Shown here in pieces: positions 43,460 to 52,765 of a stretch of DNA of 64,000 bases. Origin of the DNA: Brevibacterium album DSM 18261 (GTDB taxonomy: Bacteria; Actinomycetota; Actinomycetes; Actinomycetales; Brevibacteriaceae); NCBI RefSeq assembly GCF_000426445.1, contig NZ_AUFJ01000010.1, positions 62,001 to 126,000 of the forward strand, written 5' to 3'. The notes beneath the pieces are model-generated. The model did no database searches and had not been told where the DNA came from. It saw only the letters and a list, made by a program, of their open reading frames with translations. Each line of letters starts with the position of its first letter. The first letter of the stretch is position 1. The translations under genes and the position numbers were made by a program.

Positions 43460-45025
43460 TCAGGCGCCGGCGCGGCCGCTCTTCCCCTTTTCCTCCGCAA
43501 CGATGCGCTTGACATCCCCGCGCAGCTGTTCGGCATCGAACACGATGCCGTTCTTGATGGTGTACTTGATCGCGGCCTCCCTGGTGGCGGTCCCGTCGAC
43601 ATACCGCAGAGCACCGTGGCCGTACATCACCTTGAGGTTCTCGAGCGGGTTCTCCGACAGCACCACGAGGTCCGCCCGCTTGCCCACCTCGATCGAGCCG
43701 ATCTCTCGGTCAAGTCCGGTGAGCTCCGCGCCCGCGAGCGTGGCCGCGCGCACGATCTCCAGAGGGTGGAACCCCGCTTCCCGGAGCAGTTCCAGCTCCT
43801 CCACGAGACCGAAACCGAAGGTCTTGTAGATGAATCCGGAATCGGACCCCGCCGTGACACGGCCCCCGAGGTTCTTGAAGTCATTGACGAAGTGCATCCA
43901 CTTGGCGTATGCCTGCCGCCACGGAATCTCCTGCTCCGTGCCCCAGTCGCCGTAGACCGAGCCGTGGCTCTCGGGGCTCGGCTCGAAGAAGTCCCAGAGC
44001 TGCGGCGCGGTGAACTCCTCGTGCCACTCCGAGTTCCGCACGCGCGCGGCATCGCGGTGTCCGATGTAGATGTTGAAGGTGGGGCTCATCGTGACGCCGA
44101 GTGCGGCGAACTCCTCAAGGGTCTCCTCCCACGCCGCACTCCCGGGTTCGGCCGTCTGCAGCCACAGGGGGCCTCCGCTGGCGTACCGCGCGGGCTCGTC
44201 GCTGTAGCTGTATCCCACGGGCAGGTTCTGCACGGTGCGGTCCCGGAACATCGCCTCGGGGAGTCCGTACCAGTGTTCGATGCTCCGCAGGCCCCACCGT
44301 GCCGTGGTCATGGCGTTCACCTGACGGACGCGCTTCTGCTCGTGGTGGCAGGCGCTGTCGAGGCCGAGTTCGTTGAGCTCGCGCAGCGCGGCCTCGAAGG
44401 CCTCTGGTTGGGCGCCGAAGAACTTCACGCCCGCGGCTCCGCGCCCGGCAACGCCGCGCACCCAGTCCACTGCGTCCGCGGCGTTCATGATCGGGCCGTC
44501 GTGACCCTGCCCGAAGACGACATTGGGAAGGATCCTCGGCGCGGTGATCGCGTCCTCACTGCTGCGCTGCGCCTCGCTCAGCGTGAAGTCCAGACCATTG
44601 AGGCAACCGACCTCGCGCACGGTCGTCACACCGTGAGCCAGCCACAGCTTGTAGACGTACTCCGCGCTCGGCGCCTGCGATCTGTTGCCGATGTGGACAT
44701 GTGAATCCACAAGGCCCGGCATGACGAAGTGGCCGCGGAGATCCATGATCTCGGCATCGGGGTATCGCTGCATATCCACAGGACCTGCAAACGCCCTGGC
44801 AATCGGATCAGTCATGTCCGAAACCTGGGCGATGCGCCCGTCACGGAGCACGATGTCAGCCGGGCCGTAGGGAGGGGCACCCGTTCCGTCGATGATCATG
44901 ACCCCGAGCAGAATCACGGTTCTGCCCCGCGGTGTCCCCTCGGCACGATCGGGTGCCGGGTCCTGCACCATCGAGCCGCTCGCAGTCTCGTGGTCGTGCT
45001 TCTCGTTCGGCTCTCCTTTGGACAT
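43460..45025 (-). CDS. Amidohydrolase-superfamily enzyme (paralogue A)
   Basis: 521 residues. TIM-barrel metal hydrolase with SHVHIG (His109, His111), GVKFFGAQPE (candidate carboxylated Lys), ACHHEQ, SIEHWYGLPEAMF and GSDSGFIYKTFGFG (metal Asp), with a small beta domain at both ends (VILLGVMIIDGTG and IVFDAEQ). Layout agrees with imidazolonepropionase/prolidase-like members with a binuclear metal site. Start ATG at 45025 with GAGGAGAG upstream. It is closely similar to the enzyme at 50.1 kb throughout (shared VEELEL-REAGF-PLEIV and IGSIEVGKRADLVVL/IGSVEVGKDADLLII). No signal peptide, so cytoplasmic. Confidence 0.88.
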   Translation of the reverse strand: MSKGEPNEKHDHETASGSMVQDPAPDRAEGTPRGRTVILLGVMIIDGTGAPPYGPADIVLRDGRIAQVSDMTDPIARAFAGPVDMQRYPDAEIMDLRGHFVMPGLVDSHVHIGNRSQAPSAEYVYKLWLAHGVTTVREVGCLNGLDFTLSEAQRSSEDAITAPRILPNVVFGQGHDGPIMNAADAVDWVRGVAGRGAAGVKFFGAQPEAFEAALRELNELGLDSACHHEQKRVRQVNAMTTARWGLRSIEHWYGLPEAMFRDRTVQNLPVGYSYSDEPARYASGGPLWLQTAEPGSAAWEETLEEFAALGVTMSPTFNIYIGHRDAARVRNSEWHEEFTAPQLWDFFEPSPESHGSVYGDWGTEQEIPWRQAYAKWMHFVNDFKNLGGRVTAGSDSGFIYKTFGFGLVEELELLREAGFHPLEIVRAATLAGAELTGLDREIGSIEVGKRADLVVLSENPLENLKVMYGHGALRYVDGTATREAAIKYTIKNGIVFDAEQLRGDVKRIVAEEKGKSGRAGA

Positions 45026-45451
45026 GTGTCCGTCCTCTCCTCAGTTGTTGTGCGATCAGTTGTCGTGTGGCCGCTGTGCCCTGAGCTGCCGTATGACGGC
45101 GGTGCGGCTGCGATTCGCGCAGGGGCTGGCGAAAGCGGATGCATGGGCGCCACCGACGGGCACGGAGCAGAACGGCATCTTCTGCAGTCGTTCGCAAGCG
45201 ACGCGAGCAGTTCGCCGGCATCGTGCTCTCTCCCGAACGGCGGTCCGGTCGAGGAAGCTGCGCACGAGGTGCAGATAGTGCCGGCTGGAGCTCATCGCCT
45301 CATGCCCGTTGTGCGAGCAGCATGAGCGGGGGGCGCCGCGCAGCGCGAGTCAACCGCTGGTGGCATCACCTCGAGCTGGCCTCGTCCGATCCGAGACCGG
45401 CGGTCGGGAGAGCTTCTCCACCGGACGTATGGCTGGAGTCCGCGGAGAATC
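45026..45451. other. Intergenic stretch between amidohydrolase A and the GntR gene
   Basis: 426 bp with no supportable gene. CAGTTG appears twice as direct repeats (about 45043-45048 and 45057-45062), close to the amidohydrolase promoter. No palindrome like that at 51.6 kb was seen. Confidence 0.5.
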
Positions 45452-46207
45452 TCAGTCCGCGTCGTCCGGCACGTACAGATCCTTGACCGCGGCGATCTGC
45501 CGGTAGGTCAGCGCTTCGAGTTCCTCGCCCTTCCCTGCCTGTCCGAGCTCGATCATGGTGAAGTGCGTCGCGGCGAGCTCCTCGAACTTTTCGAGTCGCT
45601 TCAGGTGCGCCGTGCCGAAGAGCTGAGTTCTCGTCCTGAGCTTCCGCACCGTCGCGGCAAGGGTCTCGTTGCCGTACAAGCGGAGATACTCGACGTGGAA
45701 CTGTGTGTCGAGCTGGGCGTAGCGGAGATAGTGGCCTTCCCGTGCGGCGTCGTAGAGCTGCACAGCGAGGGTCCGCAGAGCCCCGATCCGCTCCCTGGTG
45801 TCGGCGTCCGTCCGGGAGGCACGGGCGACGCCGCCCATGGCCGGCGGCTCAAGGTACAGCCTCACCTCCGCCGCCTCGAGCAGCTCCGCGACGGACAGGC
45901 CGGTGACCTTGAATCCCTTGTTCTTCTGCACCTCGAGCTGCCCCTCGGCGACGAGGTCCAGCAGGGCCTCACGGACCGGGGTCGGGGATATCCCGAACTT
46001 CTCCGCGAGTCGCGGAGCCGAGTAGAGATCGCCGGGCTGCATCGAACCATCCGCCAGGAGCACACGAAGGGCATCTCCCACCGTTTCGCGCAGACTCCGC
46101 TGCCCCGCGAGATCCGGCAGCTTCAGGTCAGCAGAAGACCCCACCCCGTTCACCGTCCCATTCTCAGTCGCTATATGCTTCTTGCCCTCCTTGCGCAGCC
46201 CGAGCAC
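45452..46207 (-). CDS. GntR-family regulator, FCD type
   Basis: 251 residues. Winged helix about 45-105: LRETVGDALRVLLADGSMQP, GDLYSAPRLAEKFGISPTPV, REALLDLVAEGQLEV. The FCD domain follows with the metal-binding Asp/His pattern (YAQLDTQFHVEYLRLYGN and FEELAATHFTMIELG). The first start is a GTG at 46207 without a clear ribosome-binding site; a start at the GTG near 46153 is possible. It is the last gene of the operon with the transporter and amidohydrolase B, so it is likely their own sensor-repressor. Confidence 0.88.
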   Translation of the reverse strand: MLGLRKEGKKHIATENGTVNGVGSSADLKLPDLAGQRSLRETVGDALRVLLADGSMQPGDLYSAPRLAEKFGISPTPVREALLDLVAEGQLEVQKNKGFKVTGLSVAELLEAAEVRLYLEPPAMGGVARASRTDADTRERIGALRTLAVQLYDAAREGHYLRYAQLDTQFHVEYLRLYGNETLAATVRKLRTRTQLFGTAHLKRLEKFEELAATHFTMIELGQAGKGEELEALTYRQIAAVKDLYVPDDAD

Positions 46208-46221
46208 GGAACCCAGGCGGA

Positions 46222-47316
46222 TCAGGAGCGAACCGGTTCGGCGAGCAGCAGCCGGACATTCGAGCGGTGGACGACCAGGACTGCTTGATCACCTCGCACG
46301 AAGCCACGGTCCCGATCTGCCGGGACCTCGACCTTCATCTCCTGTCCCGCCAGCTGATTCGGCGAGCACACGTACTCTACCGAACGCCCCAGATAGGAGC
46401 GTGCAGAAACATCGACGTTGATCGCTATGCGCTCGTCCGAGGGAGCAAATTCCTCATGCTCGGCGAGTTCGGCATGGATGGGCCTGAACCCCACGAACTG
46501 CTCGTCCCCTGTCGCGCTCCTGGACGTGATCGCCTCCAGGCTGCCGGAGATCGCGATGGATCCGACATCTGCGATGGGGAGAATGTTCTCCACGCCCATG
46601 AACCGCGCCACGAAGACCGTCTCCGGCTCCCGCCAGAGCTGCTCCGGGGAACCGATCTGCTCCACGTGTCCCTGGTTGAGCACCGCGATCACGTCTGAGA
46701 TCGACAGCGCCTCTTCCTGATCGTGGGTCACGAAGACCGCCGTCTGCGACAGCTCCTGCTGCAGGGATCGGATGTGCGTGCGCACCTCGCGGCGCAACGC
46801 CGCGTCGAGGTTCGACAGCGGTTCGTCGAGCAGGAGAAGCGAGGGCTCCACCACGATTGCACGCGCCAGCGCCACACGCTGCTGTTGGCCGCCGGAGAGC
46901 TGGCCCGGGTGCCGGTCCTCGAGGTGAGCGATATTCAGCAGATCCATCACTGTCCGGTACCGTTTGGCCGCCGCGTCGAGCGGTACCCGGCGCGGCTTGA
47001 GCCCATAGAGCACGTTCTTCTTCACCGTCATGTGCGGGAACAACGCGTAGTTCTGGAAGACCAGGGACAGATCACGCTTGTTGGGCGGCAACGGGATGAT
47101 GTCGGTGTCCCCCAGCAGGATCCTGCCGCTGTCCGAGGACATGAACCCTGCGAGGATGTTCAGTGTGGTGCTCTTCCCACAGCCGCTGGGCCCGAGCAGG
47201 CTCAGCAAACTGCCCTTGGGCAGATCGAAGGAGATGTTCTCCAGTATTCTGTTGCTGCCGAAGCTCTTCGACAGTGACTCCACGCGGAGCCCTTGGGCGC
47301 TGTCACTCATGCGCAC
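46222..47316 (-). CDS. ABC transporter ATPase, spermidine/putrescine type (PotA-like)
   Basis: 364 residues. Walker [15 protein letters not shown] (about 42-55), [14 protein letters not shown], signature [16 protein letters not shown], Walker [18 protein letters not shown]-loop VTHDQEEAL. The C-terminal TOBE region (from about residue 240) is the usual regulatory domain. Sits 18 bp downstream of a permease gene and 14 bp upstream of the GntR gene. Confidence 0.93.
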   Translation of the reverse strand: MRMSDSAQGLRVESLSKSFGSNRILENISFDLPKGSLLSLLGPSGCGKSTTLNILAGFMSSDSGRILLGDTDIIPLPPNKRDLSLVFQNYALFPHMTVKKNVLYGLKPRRVPLDAAAKRYRTVMDLLNIAHLEDRHPGQLSGGQQQRVALARAIVVEPSLLLLDEPLSNLDAALRREVRTHIRSLQQELSQTAVFVTHDQEEALSISDVIAVLNQGHVEQIGSPEQLWREPETVFVARFMGVENILPIADVGSIAISGSLEAITSRSATGDEQFVGFRPIHAELAEHEEFAPSDERIAINVDVSARSYLGRSVEYVCSPNQLAGQEMKVEVPADRDRGFVRGDQAVLVVHRSNVRLLLAEPVRS

Positions 47317-47334
47317 TACCTTCCAGGATTGCGA

Positions 47335-48159
47335 TCATCCTTTGATACCGCCAGCGAATTTCTTACTGAAGCCGAGAACCGAGTTGGCGACCACGATCAG
47401 CAGCATCACGATCAGCAGCTGCACGACGGCGAACGCGGACAGCGCCGGATCCACCCGTGTCTCCGCGTACTGGACCATGGCGACCGGCAGCGTGGTGCTG
47501 CCCGGAGCCACGAGGAACAGGCTCATCTCCAGGTCCGCAAAAGACACGATGAACGCGAGGATCCCAGCCGCTCCCAGACTCGACCGGAGCGAGGGGAGGG
47601 TCACCTTGAAGAAGGTGGCGGCCCTCGAGTAGCCGAGGTCCAATGACGCGCGCTCGATGTCCATATTCAGGCCGTGGGCTCCTGCGCTCATGATGCGGAA
47701 GGTCCACGGGAGAGTCACCACCACATGGGCTGCGAGCAACAGACCGAACGTTCCGGTGATCGGCATGTTGAGCATCCTCCCCAGCGAGGTCATCGTGATG
47801 AAGAGTGCCATGCTGCTGACGATGGTGGGGATCGTGAGCGGCAGCGTCATGAGGCTTTCGAGACCGGCCGCGTTCTTCTTGATCGCCGACTTGCGGATGG
47901 CGATCGCCGTTGCCGTACCGATGCAGGTGGATATCACTGCGGCGACGACGGCCAGCCCGAGGCTGAGAAGCAGCCCGTCGAAGAGCTGACGCTGACGGTC
48001 GAGATTGAGATACCACTCGAGAGAGTAGGACTCGGGCGGCACCGTGAGGTACGTCTGGCCGAAGACCGACGTCCAGATCAACACCGGAACCGGCACCAGT
48101 GCAATCGCCAGGACGACAAAGGTGAGCGTGGTAGTGAGTCGCGGTGAAGTCGTCATCAT
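47335..48159 (-). CDS. ABC permease (PotC-like)
   Basis: 274 residues, six membrane segments (for example LTFVVLAIALVPVPVLIWTS and SLGLAVVAAVISTCIGTATA). The EAA loop reads ASLDLGYSRAATFFKVTLPS. Start ATG at 48159 overlaps the upstream permease stop. Works as one half of the membrane channel. Confidence 0.92.
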   Translation of the reverse strand: MMTTSPRLTTTLTFVVLAIALVPVPVLIWTSVFGQTYLTVPPESYSLEWYLNLDRQRQLFDGLLLSLGLAVVAAVISTCIGTATAIAIRKSAIKKNAAGLESLMTLPLTIPTIVSSMALFITMTSLGRMLNMPITGTFGLLLAAHVVVTLPWTFRIMSAGAHGLNMDIERASLDLGYSRAATFFKVTLPSLRSSLGAAGILAFIVSFADLEMSLFLVAPGSTTLPVAMVQYAETRVDPALSAFAVVQLLIVMLLIVVANSVLGFSKKFAGGIKG

Positions 48160-49019
48160 CGAACCGCCAATCGCCAGCGATCGAATACACGTGGAATGAT
48201 CAAGGTGTAGAGCCCGCTGCTGATGAGGCTGACGGCGATCACCGAGACCGCAAGCGCACCACCCAGGCTCCAGTTCCCATCTGTGTTGATGATGCCGTAC
48301 ACGGTGGGAGCGGCGAGACGGATGGAGCCCCCGCCGATCAGGTTCGGCGCGGAGAAGGCGTTCACGCAGAGCACGAAGGAGAGTGACGTGCCGGCGACTA
48401 TGCCGGGAACCGTCTGCGGGAAGACGACGCGGAAGAACGTCGATGCCTTGCTCCATCCCAGCGCCAGCGACGCCCGTTCCTGATTCACATCCACGGCGTC
48501 GAGCGACCCCTGCAGGCTCAGGACGATGAACGGCAGCACGATGAGCGCCATGATCACGCCCAGCAGGAACGGGTTCTCCGTCCACCTGAGCGGCTCGTCT
48601 GTGATGCCCATCGCCTGCAGCGCCTGGCTGGCGACGCCCGAGCCGCGCAGCAGGGTCACCCAGCCCACCGACAGCACCACGCTGCCGGCCAGCAGAGGCA
48701 GGAGCGTGAGCAGCATGATCACGGACCTCAGTCGTTCGCCGGACCGTGTCATCGCATAAGCGACGGGGAGCGCCAGGACGAAGGAGACGAGGGTGGCGAA
48801 CAGCGCGATCCCGAACGTCCGTCCGATCACGGAGAGATAGTACGACGAGGTCCAGATCTGCGCGTAGCTGACGAACGAGAAACCGCTCGCCTGCGTACCC
48901 GTGGGCTCATCGCCGAGGCTGAATCGCAGCACGGAGAGCAGCGGCACGAGGATGACCAGGCCCACCAGCGCCAGACCGGGGATGAGCAGGAGCCATCCCG
49001 TCAATCGTGAGAATGTCAT
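48156..49019 (-). CDS. ABC permease (PotB-like)
   Basis: 287 residues, six membrane segments (LLLIPGLALVGLVILVPLLS at the start, MLLTLLPLLAGSVVLSVGWV, GVIMALIVLPFIVLSL). EAA loop ASLALGWSKASTFFRVVFPQ. Partner of the PotC-like protein; the two genes overlap by 4 bp. It follows the binding-protein gene by 14 bp. Confidence 0.92.
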   Translation of the reverse strand: MTFSRLTGWLLLIPGLALVGLVILVPLLSVLRFSLGDEPTGTQASGFSFVSYAQIWTSSYYLSVIGRTFGIALFATLVSFVLALPVAYAMTRSGERLRSVIMLLTLLPLLAGSVVLSVGWVTLLRGSGVASQALQAMGITDEPLRWTENPFLLGVIMALIVLPFIVLSLQGSLDAVDVNQERASLALGWSKASTFFRVVFPQTVPGIVAGTSLSFVLCVNAFSAPNLIGGGSIRLAAPTVYGIINTDGNWSLGGALAVSVIAVSLISSGLYTLIIPRVFDRWRLAVR

Positions 49020-49033
49020 GATCCGATGTCACC

Positions 49034-50068
49034 TCAGCTTGTCGCCTGATCCCACATCTCACGGATCACGGGGGACTCCTCGAGACGCGACTGCCAATCG
49101 ATGGGATAGATCCGCTGCATCTCCTCCTCCGTCACGCCGATGAGATCGACGAGCTCAGGGTCGACCGCCGCGTTCGTCACGGAAGGCGCGTAGAACATGT
49201 TGCTCGCGAAGCCCTGCTGCGCCTCCGGATCAAGCTGTGCGTTGAGGTACGCGTAGGCGGCGTCCTTGTTCTGAGCGTTCGCGGGGATGCAGGTGGTCGA
49301 GACGAAGGTGAAGGTGCCCGACTCCGGAATCACGGTCCGGAAGTCACCGCCCGACTGCTGGCTCCACTGCGCGGCACGCGCGCGCGGACCCACCATGTAG
49401 TCGATCTCACCGGAGATGAGCCCCTGCCCGTTCTGCTCGGCCGAGCCGTACATGCGCATCAGCTCGCCGGCGTGAGTCGAGTCGTCGTATCCGGGAGACC
49501 AGTCCTCACCGGGGTCGCCGTCGGCGTGCATCACCGCGGCGGGGTAGAACACGTAGTCGAACCAGCTCGACCAGATGCCCGCGCGCTGCAGCACATCGTC
49601 GTCTTCGAAGAACTGCTCCCACTCCGTGAGGGGCTCGGCCGCGTCCGCATTGGTGATGAGCGTGATGGGCGAGTGCACATGCGGAATGCAGTAGTCATTG
49701 CGCAGGTCGGGGTCGATGTTCTCCCAGTTGGGGATCTTCGAGGTGTCGAGCTTCTCCAAGAGCCCGTCCTCAATGGGCTGTGCCTGCGCCTTCTCCGTCA
49801 TGTTCACGACGTCGTAGGTGCCGGGGCCGCCGGCCTCGGCGCCCAGCTTGGTGATGAGTGCATTCACGTCGCCGGCATCGAAGACCACGCTCGTATCGGG
49901 CGAGGCCTCCTCGAACACGGGGTGAACGAACTGCTCCAGGAACCGGTCGTAGTCACCGCCGTACGAGCCGATCACGATCTGCTCATCACCCGAGCCGCTG
50001 CCGCACGCCGAGACACTCGCGACCAGCCCTGCGGCGGCGAGTGCGGCGACACTCTTGCGAACTTTCAT
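49034..50068 (-). CDS. Extracellular solute-binding lipoprotein (PotD/family 1-like)
   Basis: 344 residues. Signal AALAAAGLVASVSAC with lipobox, then IVIGSYGGDYDRFLEQFVHP, PVFEEASPDTSVVFD, GTYDVVNMTEKAQAQPIEDG and FTFVSTTCIPANAQNKDAAY. The IGSYGG start and domain order match polyamine or iron-type binding proteins of the PotD class. The ATG at 50068 has GGAGAGA at good distance; an ATG one codon earlier is equally in frame. Ten bases separate it from the amidohydrolase stop. Confidence 0.9.
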   Translation of the reverse strand: MKVRKSVAALAAAGLVASVSACGSGSGDEQIVIGSYGGDYDRFLEQFVHPVFEEASPDTSVVFDAGDVNALITKLGAEAGGPGTYDVVNMTEKAQAQPIEDGLLEKLDTSKIPNWENIDPDLRNDYCIPHVHSPITLITNADAAEPLTEWEQFFEDDDVLQRAGIWSSWFDYVFYPAAVMHADGDPGEDWSPGYDDSTHAGELMRMYGSAEQNGQGLISGEIDYMVGPRARAAQWSQQSGGDFRTVIPESGTFTFVSTTCIPANAQNKDAAYAYLNAQLDPEAQQGFASNMFYAPSVTNAAVDPELVDLIGVTEEEMQRIYPIDWQSRLEESPVIREMWDQATS

Positions 50069-50078
50069 CATTCTCTCC

Positions 50079-51590
50079 TCAATACATTTCCGACTGGGTG
50101 TCGGCACGTTCTGCTGCAACCGCTCGACGAGCGCGCTCCAATGTCTCTCTGGCATCGATCACAGCGCCCTTCTTCACGACTGTCTCCACACCGCCCACGC
50201 AGCGCTTCTCGCCCTCGTCGCTGTACACGGCGTGGCCGGTGCCGTAGAGCAGCTTGAGATTGCGCAGCGGATTGTCCCTGATGATCAGAAGATCGGCGTC
50301 CTTGCCGACCTCCACGGAGCCGATCTCGCTCTCTTTCTGCAGAAGCTCGGCGTTCCTCAGCGTGGCTATGCTGACGATCTCCAGCGGGCTGAAGCCCGCT
50401 TCGCGGAAGAGTTCGAGTTCCTCGACGAACCCGAACCCGAAGACGTTGTAGATGAATCCCGCATCGCTGCCGATCGCAACCTTCCCACCGCGCAGGTAGA
50501 ACTCCCGGACGAACGCCATCCAGCGCTGGTAGTTGTCGCGCCAGGCGACCTCGTCCTCCGTGGTCCAGTCGAAGAAGTAGGCCCCGTGAGAAGCACGGTT
50601 GGGGGTGAAGAACCTCGAGAGAACGCCGGTGGTGAAGTCGGTGTGCCAGGGCCGGCCCTTCGCATGCGTGAGATCCCGCGAGGCGACATAGGCGACGAAT
50701 GTGGGCACCAGCGTGATTCCGCTGTCCACGAGCTCGTCGATGAACGCACTCCATGCCGGATGCCCGGGCTCCGGTGCCTGCCTCCACAGACTGCCCAGTG
50801 CACGGAAGCGGTCCTGCTCGTCCACGTAGTTGTAGTCGAGCGGATACTCCTGGATCTTCTTGTCGATGAACATCGCCTCCGGAATTCCGTAGGCGTGCTC
50901 CACGCTGGTGAGGCCCCATCGGGCCGAATGGCGCACGTTGGTGCGGAGCACATCGGTCTGCGCGCGATGGCACATCGTCAGCAGCCCCATCTCCCGGGCC
51001 CGCTGCAGCGCGTGCCGGTAGACGTCCGGGCGAGCTCCGAAGAATTTCACGCCCGCGGCACCGCGGCCTTTCACATCCTCGAGCCACGCATCGATCGAAG
51101 CAGGGCTGGTCAGTTCCTCAGCCGCGCCCTGGGCGAACACCACATACGGTTCGATGGACGGCGCGATGATCTCGTTGCGGCTGCTGCGGCCTGCTTCGGA
51201 GACCACGAAGTCCAGGCCGTTCCGCAGGGAGCCGGCTTCTCTCACGGTCGTGATCCCGTGGGCGATCCAGAGGTCGTAGACGAGCTGAGCGTCGGGGGTC
51301 TGCTTCTCACCGCCGATATGGGCGTGCGCATCGATGAAGCCCGGGAGCACATAGCCCCCCTCCGCGTCGACCACGCGATCGTCCGATCCCGGCGCAAATC
51401 CCTCGAAGGGAATCCCCTCCCGGGCTCCGGGCACATAGGGCCTGATGATCTCCACGATCTTCGAGTCCTCGACGACGATGTGTGCCGGACCATAGGCAGG
51501 CGCACCGGTGCCGTCGACGACGGTGCAGTTCATGACCACGAGCCGGCCCTTCGACTCCAGGTCGACTGACCGCCCAGCAGGTATCGGCAT
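50079..51590 (-). CDS. Amidohydrolase-superfamily enzyme (paralogue B)
   Basis: 503 residues. Same architecture as the enzyme at 43.5 kb: DAHAHIGGE (metal His pair), GVKFFGARPDVY (Lys), MCHRAQTDV, SVEHAYGIPEAMF, GSDAGFIYNVFGFGFVEELE (Asp). Conserved flanking beta strands (LVVMNCTVVDGTG and VVKKGAVIDARE). First gene of the transporter operon, so its substrate is probably what the transporter brings in. The ATG at 51590 is chosen because GTGGGGAGCGATCA precedes it; an ATG at 51629 would cross the operator. Specificity cannot be read from the sequence. Confidence 0.88.
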   Translation of the reverse strand: MPIPAGRSVDLESKGRLVVMNCTVVDGTGAPAYGPAHIVVEDSKIVEIIRPYVPGAREGIPFEGFAPGSDDRVVDAEGGYVLPGFIDAHAHIGGEKQTPDAQLVYDLWIAHGITTVREAGSLRNGLDFVVSEAGRSSRNEIIAPSIEPYVVFAQGAAEELTSPASIDAWLEDVKGRGAAGVKFFGARPDVYRHALQRAREMGLLTMCHRAQTDVLRTNVRHSARWGLTSVEHAYGIPEAMFIDKKIQEYPLDYNYVDEQDRFRALGSLWRQAPEPGHPAWSAFIDELVDSGITLVPTFVAYVASRDLTHAKGRPWHTDFTTGVLSRFFTPNRASHGAYFFDWTTEDEVAWRDNYQRWMAFVREFYLRGGKVAIGSDAGFIYNVFGFGFVEELELFREAGFSPLEIVSIATLRNAELLQKESEIGSVEVGKDADLLIIRDNPLRNLKLLYGTGHAVYSDEGEKRCVGGVETVVKKGAVIDARETLERARRAVAAERADTQSEMY

Positions 51591-51621
51591 TGATCGCTCC
51601 CCACGTCCATCGTCTGTGATG

Positions 51622-51635
51622 TGTAACATATTACA
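51622..51635. promoter_or_regulatory. TGTAA-CATA-TTACA operator, GntR/FCD type
   Basis: Perfect 5-bp inverted repeat 31 bp upstream of the amidohydrolase B start, with the TGTnnnnnnACA spacing typical of FadR-type GntR proteins. Location at the head of the operon ending in a GntR gene supports autoregulation. Confidence 0.7.
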
Positions 51636-52326
51636 TAGCGTCAGGTGGAACGCAAGAGCCTTGACGAATTCGACGCATCACCCGCCTCGCGCATCCGTTC
51701 CGACGACCGACGTCCAGCTGATCGCACCCGGCGGCGAGGATGCCGACAGCCGCCTGGCAGGCGGTTTGCCGCCGAGCGCGCCATGGCGGCATCGAATGCT
51801 GCGGTGGCTCCTCCCATCGGATCGCAAGGACGATGCGCCCTGGTCGCAGTGGTGAGCGTCCAGCGGCGGTCGGCATGGACGAGGGCATTTCGAGCATCGC
51901 CCTCGGCGAATTCTGCTGAGCCCCTCGATCCTCGTCCGCGCCGACTCGCCGGACTGCGCGCGCTCGCAGGTCTCACTGTCCGCTTTGAAGAGCGGTTCGC
52001 CACCCCGGATTCGCACTCGGCTGCGAAACGGCCGTCCAGGCTTTCACACACCTGCGCGAGGCGCGTATGCCGCGGCGACGGGCGCTTGGCGCCGCCCGCG
52101 TTTGCACCTTTCGACGCTCAGCCGGCGACCGTGAGCTGACACTCCGGCACCACCGTGGGATACGAGGACTTCCGGGTGGTGCGAGCCTCAGACGAACCGC
52201 ATCGGGCCGGGACTTCTCTTCAATCAACCAGTCTCACTACTGCCGACATGGAGACCGGGCATACATGAAAGCCTCAGCGAACCAGGAGAAGGCGCCCCGG
52301 CCGGACATCCCTCGCGCGCATGCATG
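51636..52326. other. Stretch without a supportable gene
   Basis: 691 bp between the amidohydrolase operon promoter and the terminator next to tRNA-Pro. Arg-rich open frames exist on both strands but have no motif, no good start, and look like composition artefacts. Confidence 0.4.
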
Positions 52327-52367
52327 AAGCCCCGTTCATCAGCGCAGACGCTGATGAACGGGGCTTT
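52327..52367. terminator. Strong hairpin next to tRNA-Pro
   Basis: AAGCCCCGTTCATCAGCG, loop CAGA, CGCTGATGAACGGGGCTT: perfect 18-bp stem. It lies 9 bp beyond the 3' end of the tRNA on the minus strand and serves as its terminator. Confidence 0.85.
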
Positions 52368-52376
52368 CGCAATCTG

Positions 52377-52450
52377 TCGGGATAGCGGGATTCGAACCCA
52401 CGACCTCCTCGTCCCGAACGAGGCGCGCTACCAAGCTGCGCTATATCCCG
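52377..52450 (-). tRNA. tRNA-Pro (CGG)
   Basis: 74 nt on the minus strand: acceptor CGGGATA/TATCCCG, D-loop AGCTTGGTA, anticodon loop TTCGGGA (anticodon CGG), T-loop TTCGAAT. No CCA is encoded. Confidence 0.97.
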
Positions 52451-52596
52451 TATTCATCTCTCACCGCCCGGCTGGCCGGGCAACGAGAGATACTCTAGCC
52501 GATCGGCCCCGCGGAGTGAAGCCGAGCGCATGTGACCTCGCGCACTCGTCGGCGGCGGGCGGCTCTCCCACCAGCGACGGCACCGCGCATCCCACC

Positions 52597-52656
52597 ATCG
52601 GAGCCCCGGGAGTCTGAGCCCCAGGCGTCTGAGCACCAGGGGTCGGAGCACTAGAG
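52597..52656. repeat. Four imperfect 15-bp tandem repeats
   Basis: Units resemble GTCTGAGCACCAGGG; copies two and three are closest (two differences). They lie in the 315-bp leader between tRNA-Pro and the TetR gene, about 110 bp before its start. Read on the minus strand they would encode a PGAQT repeat, but no gene there is supported. Confidence 0.7.
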
Positions 52657-52765
52657 TTGGCACGCAGCGGGCGCCGGCCTCGGCCTGCCCGCAGCCGGGT
52701 GGGCCCAGCGCAGGCGCCCCCGAACCGAGACACCCGGAACGCACAACAGGAAGCAGGGGGTACGG

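Noticed and set aside
51645-52139. Arg-rich open frame between the amidohydrolase operon and tRNA-Pro
   Set aside because: No ribosome-binding site, no domain, and an amino-acid mix typical of random GC-rich DNA.
52597-52656. Short repeats as a CRISPR array
   Set aside because: Units of 15 bp are directly joined with no spacers, and no cas gene is present.
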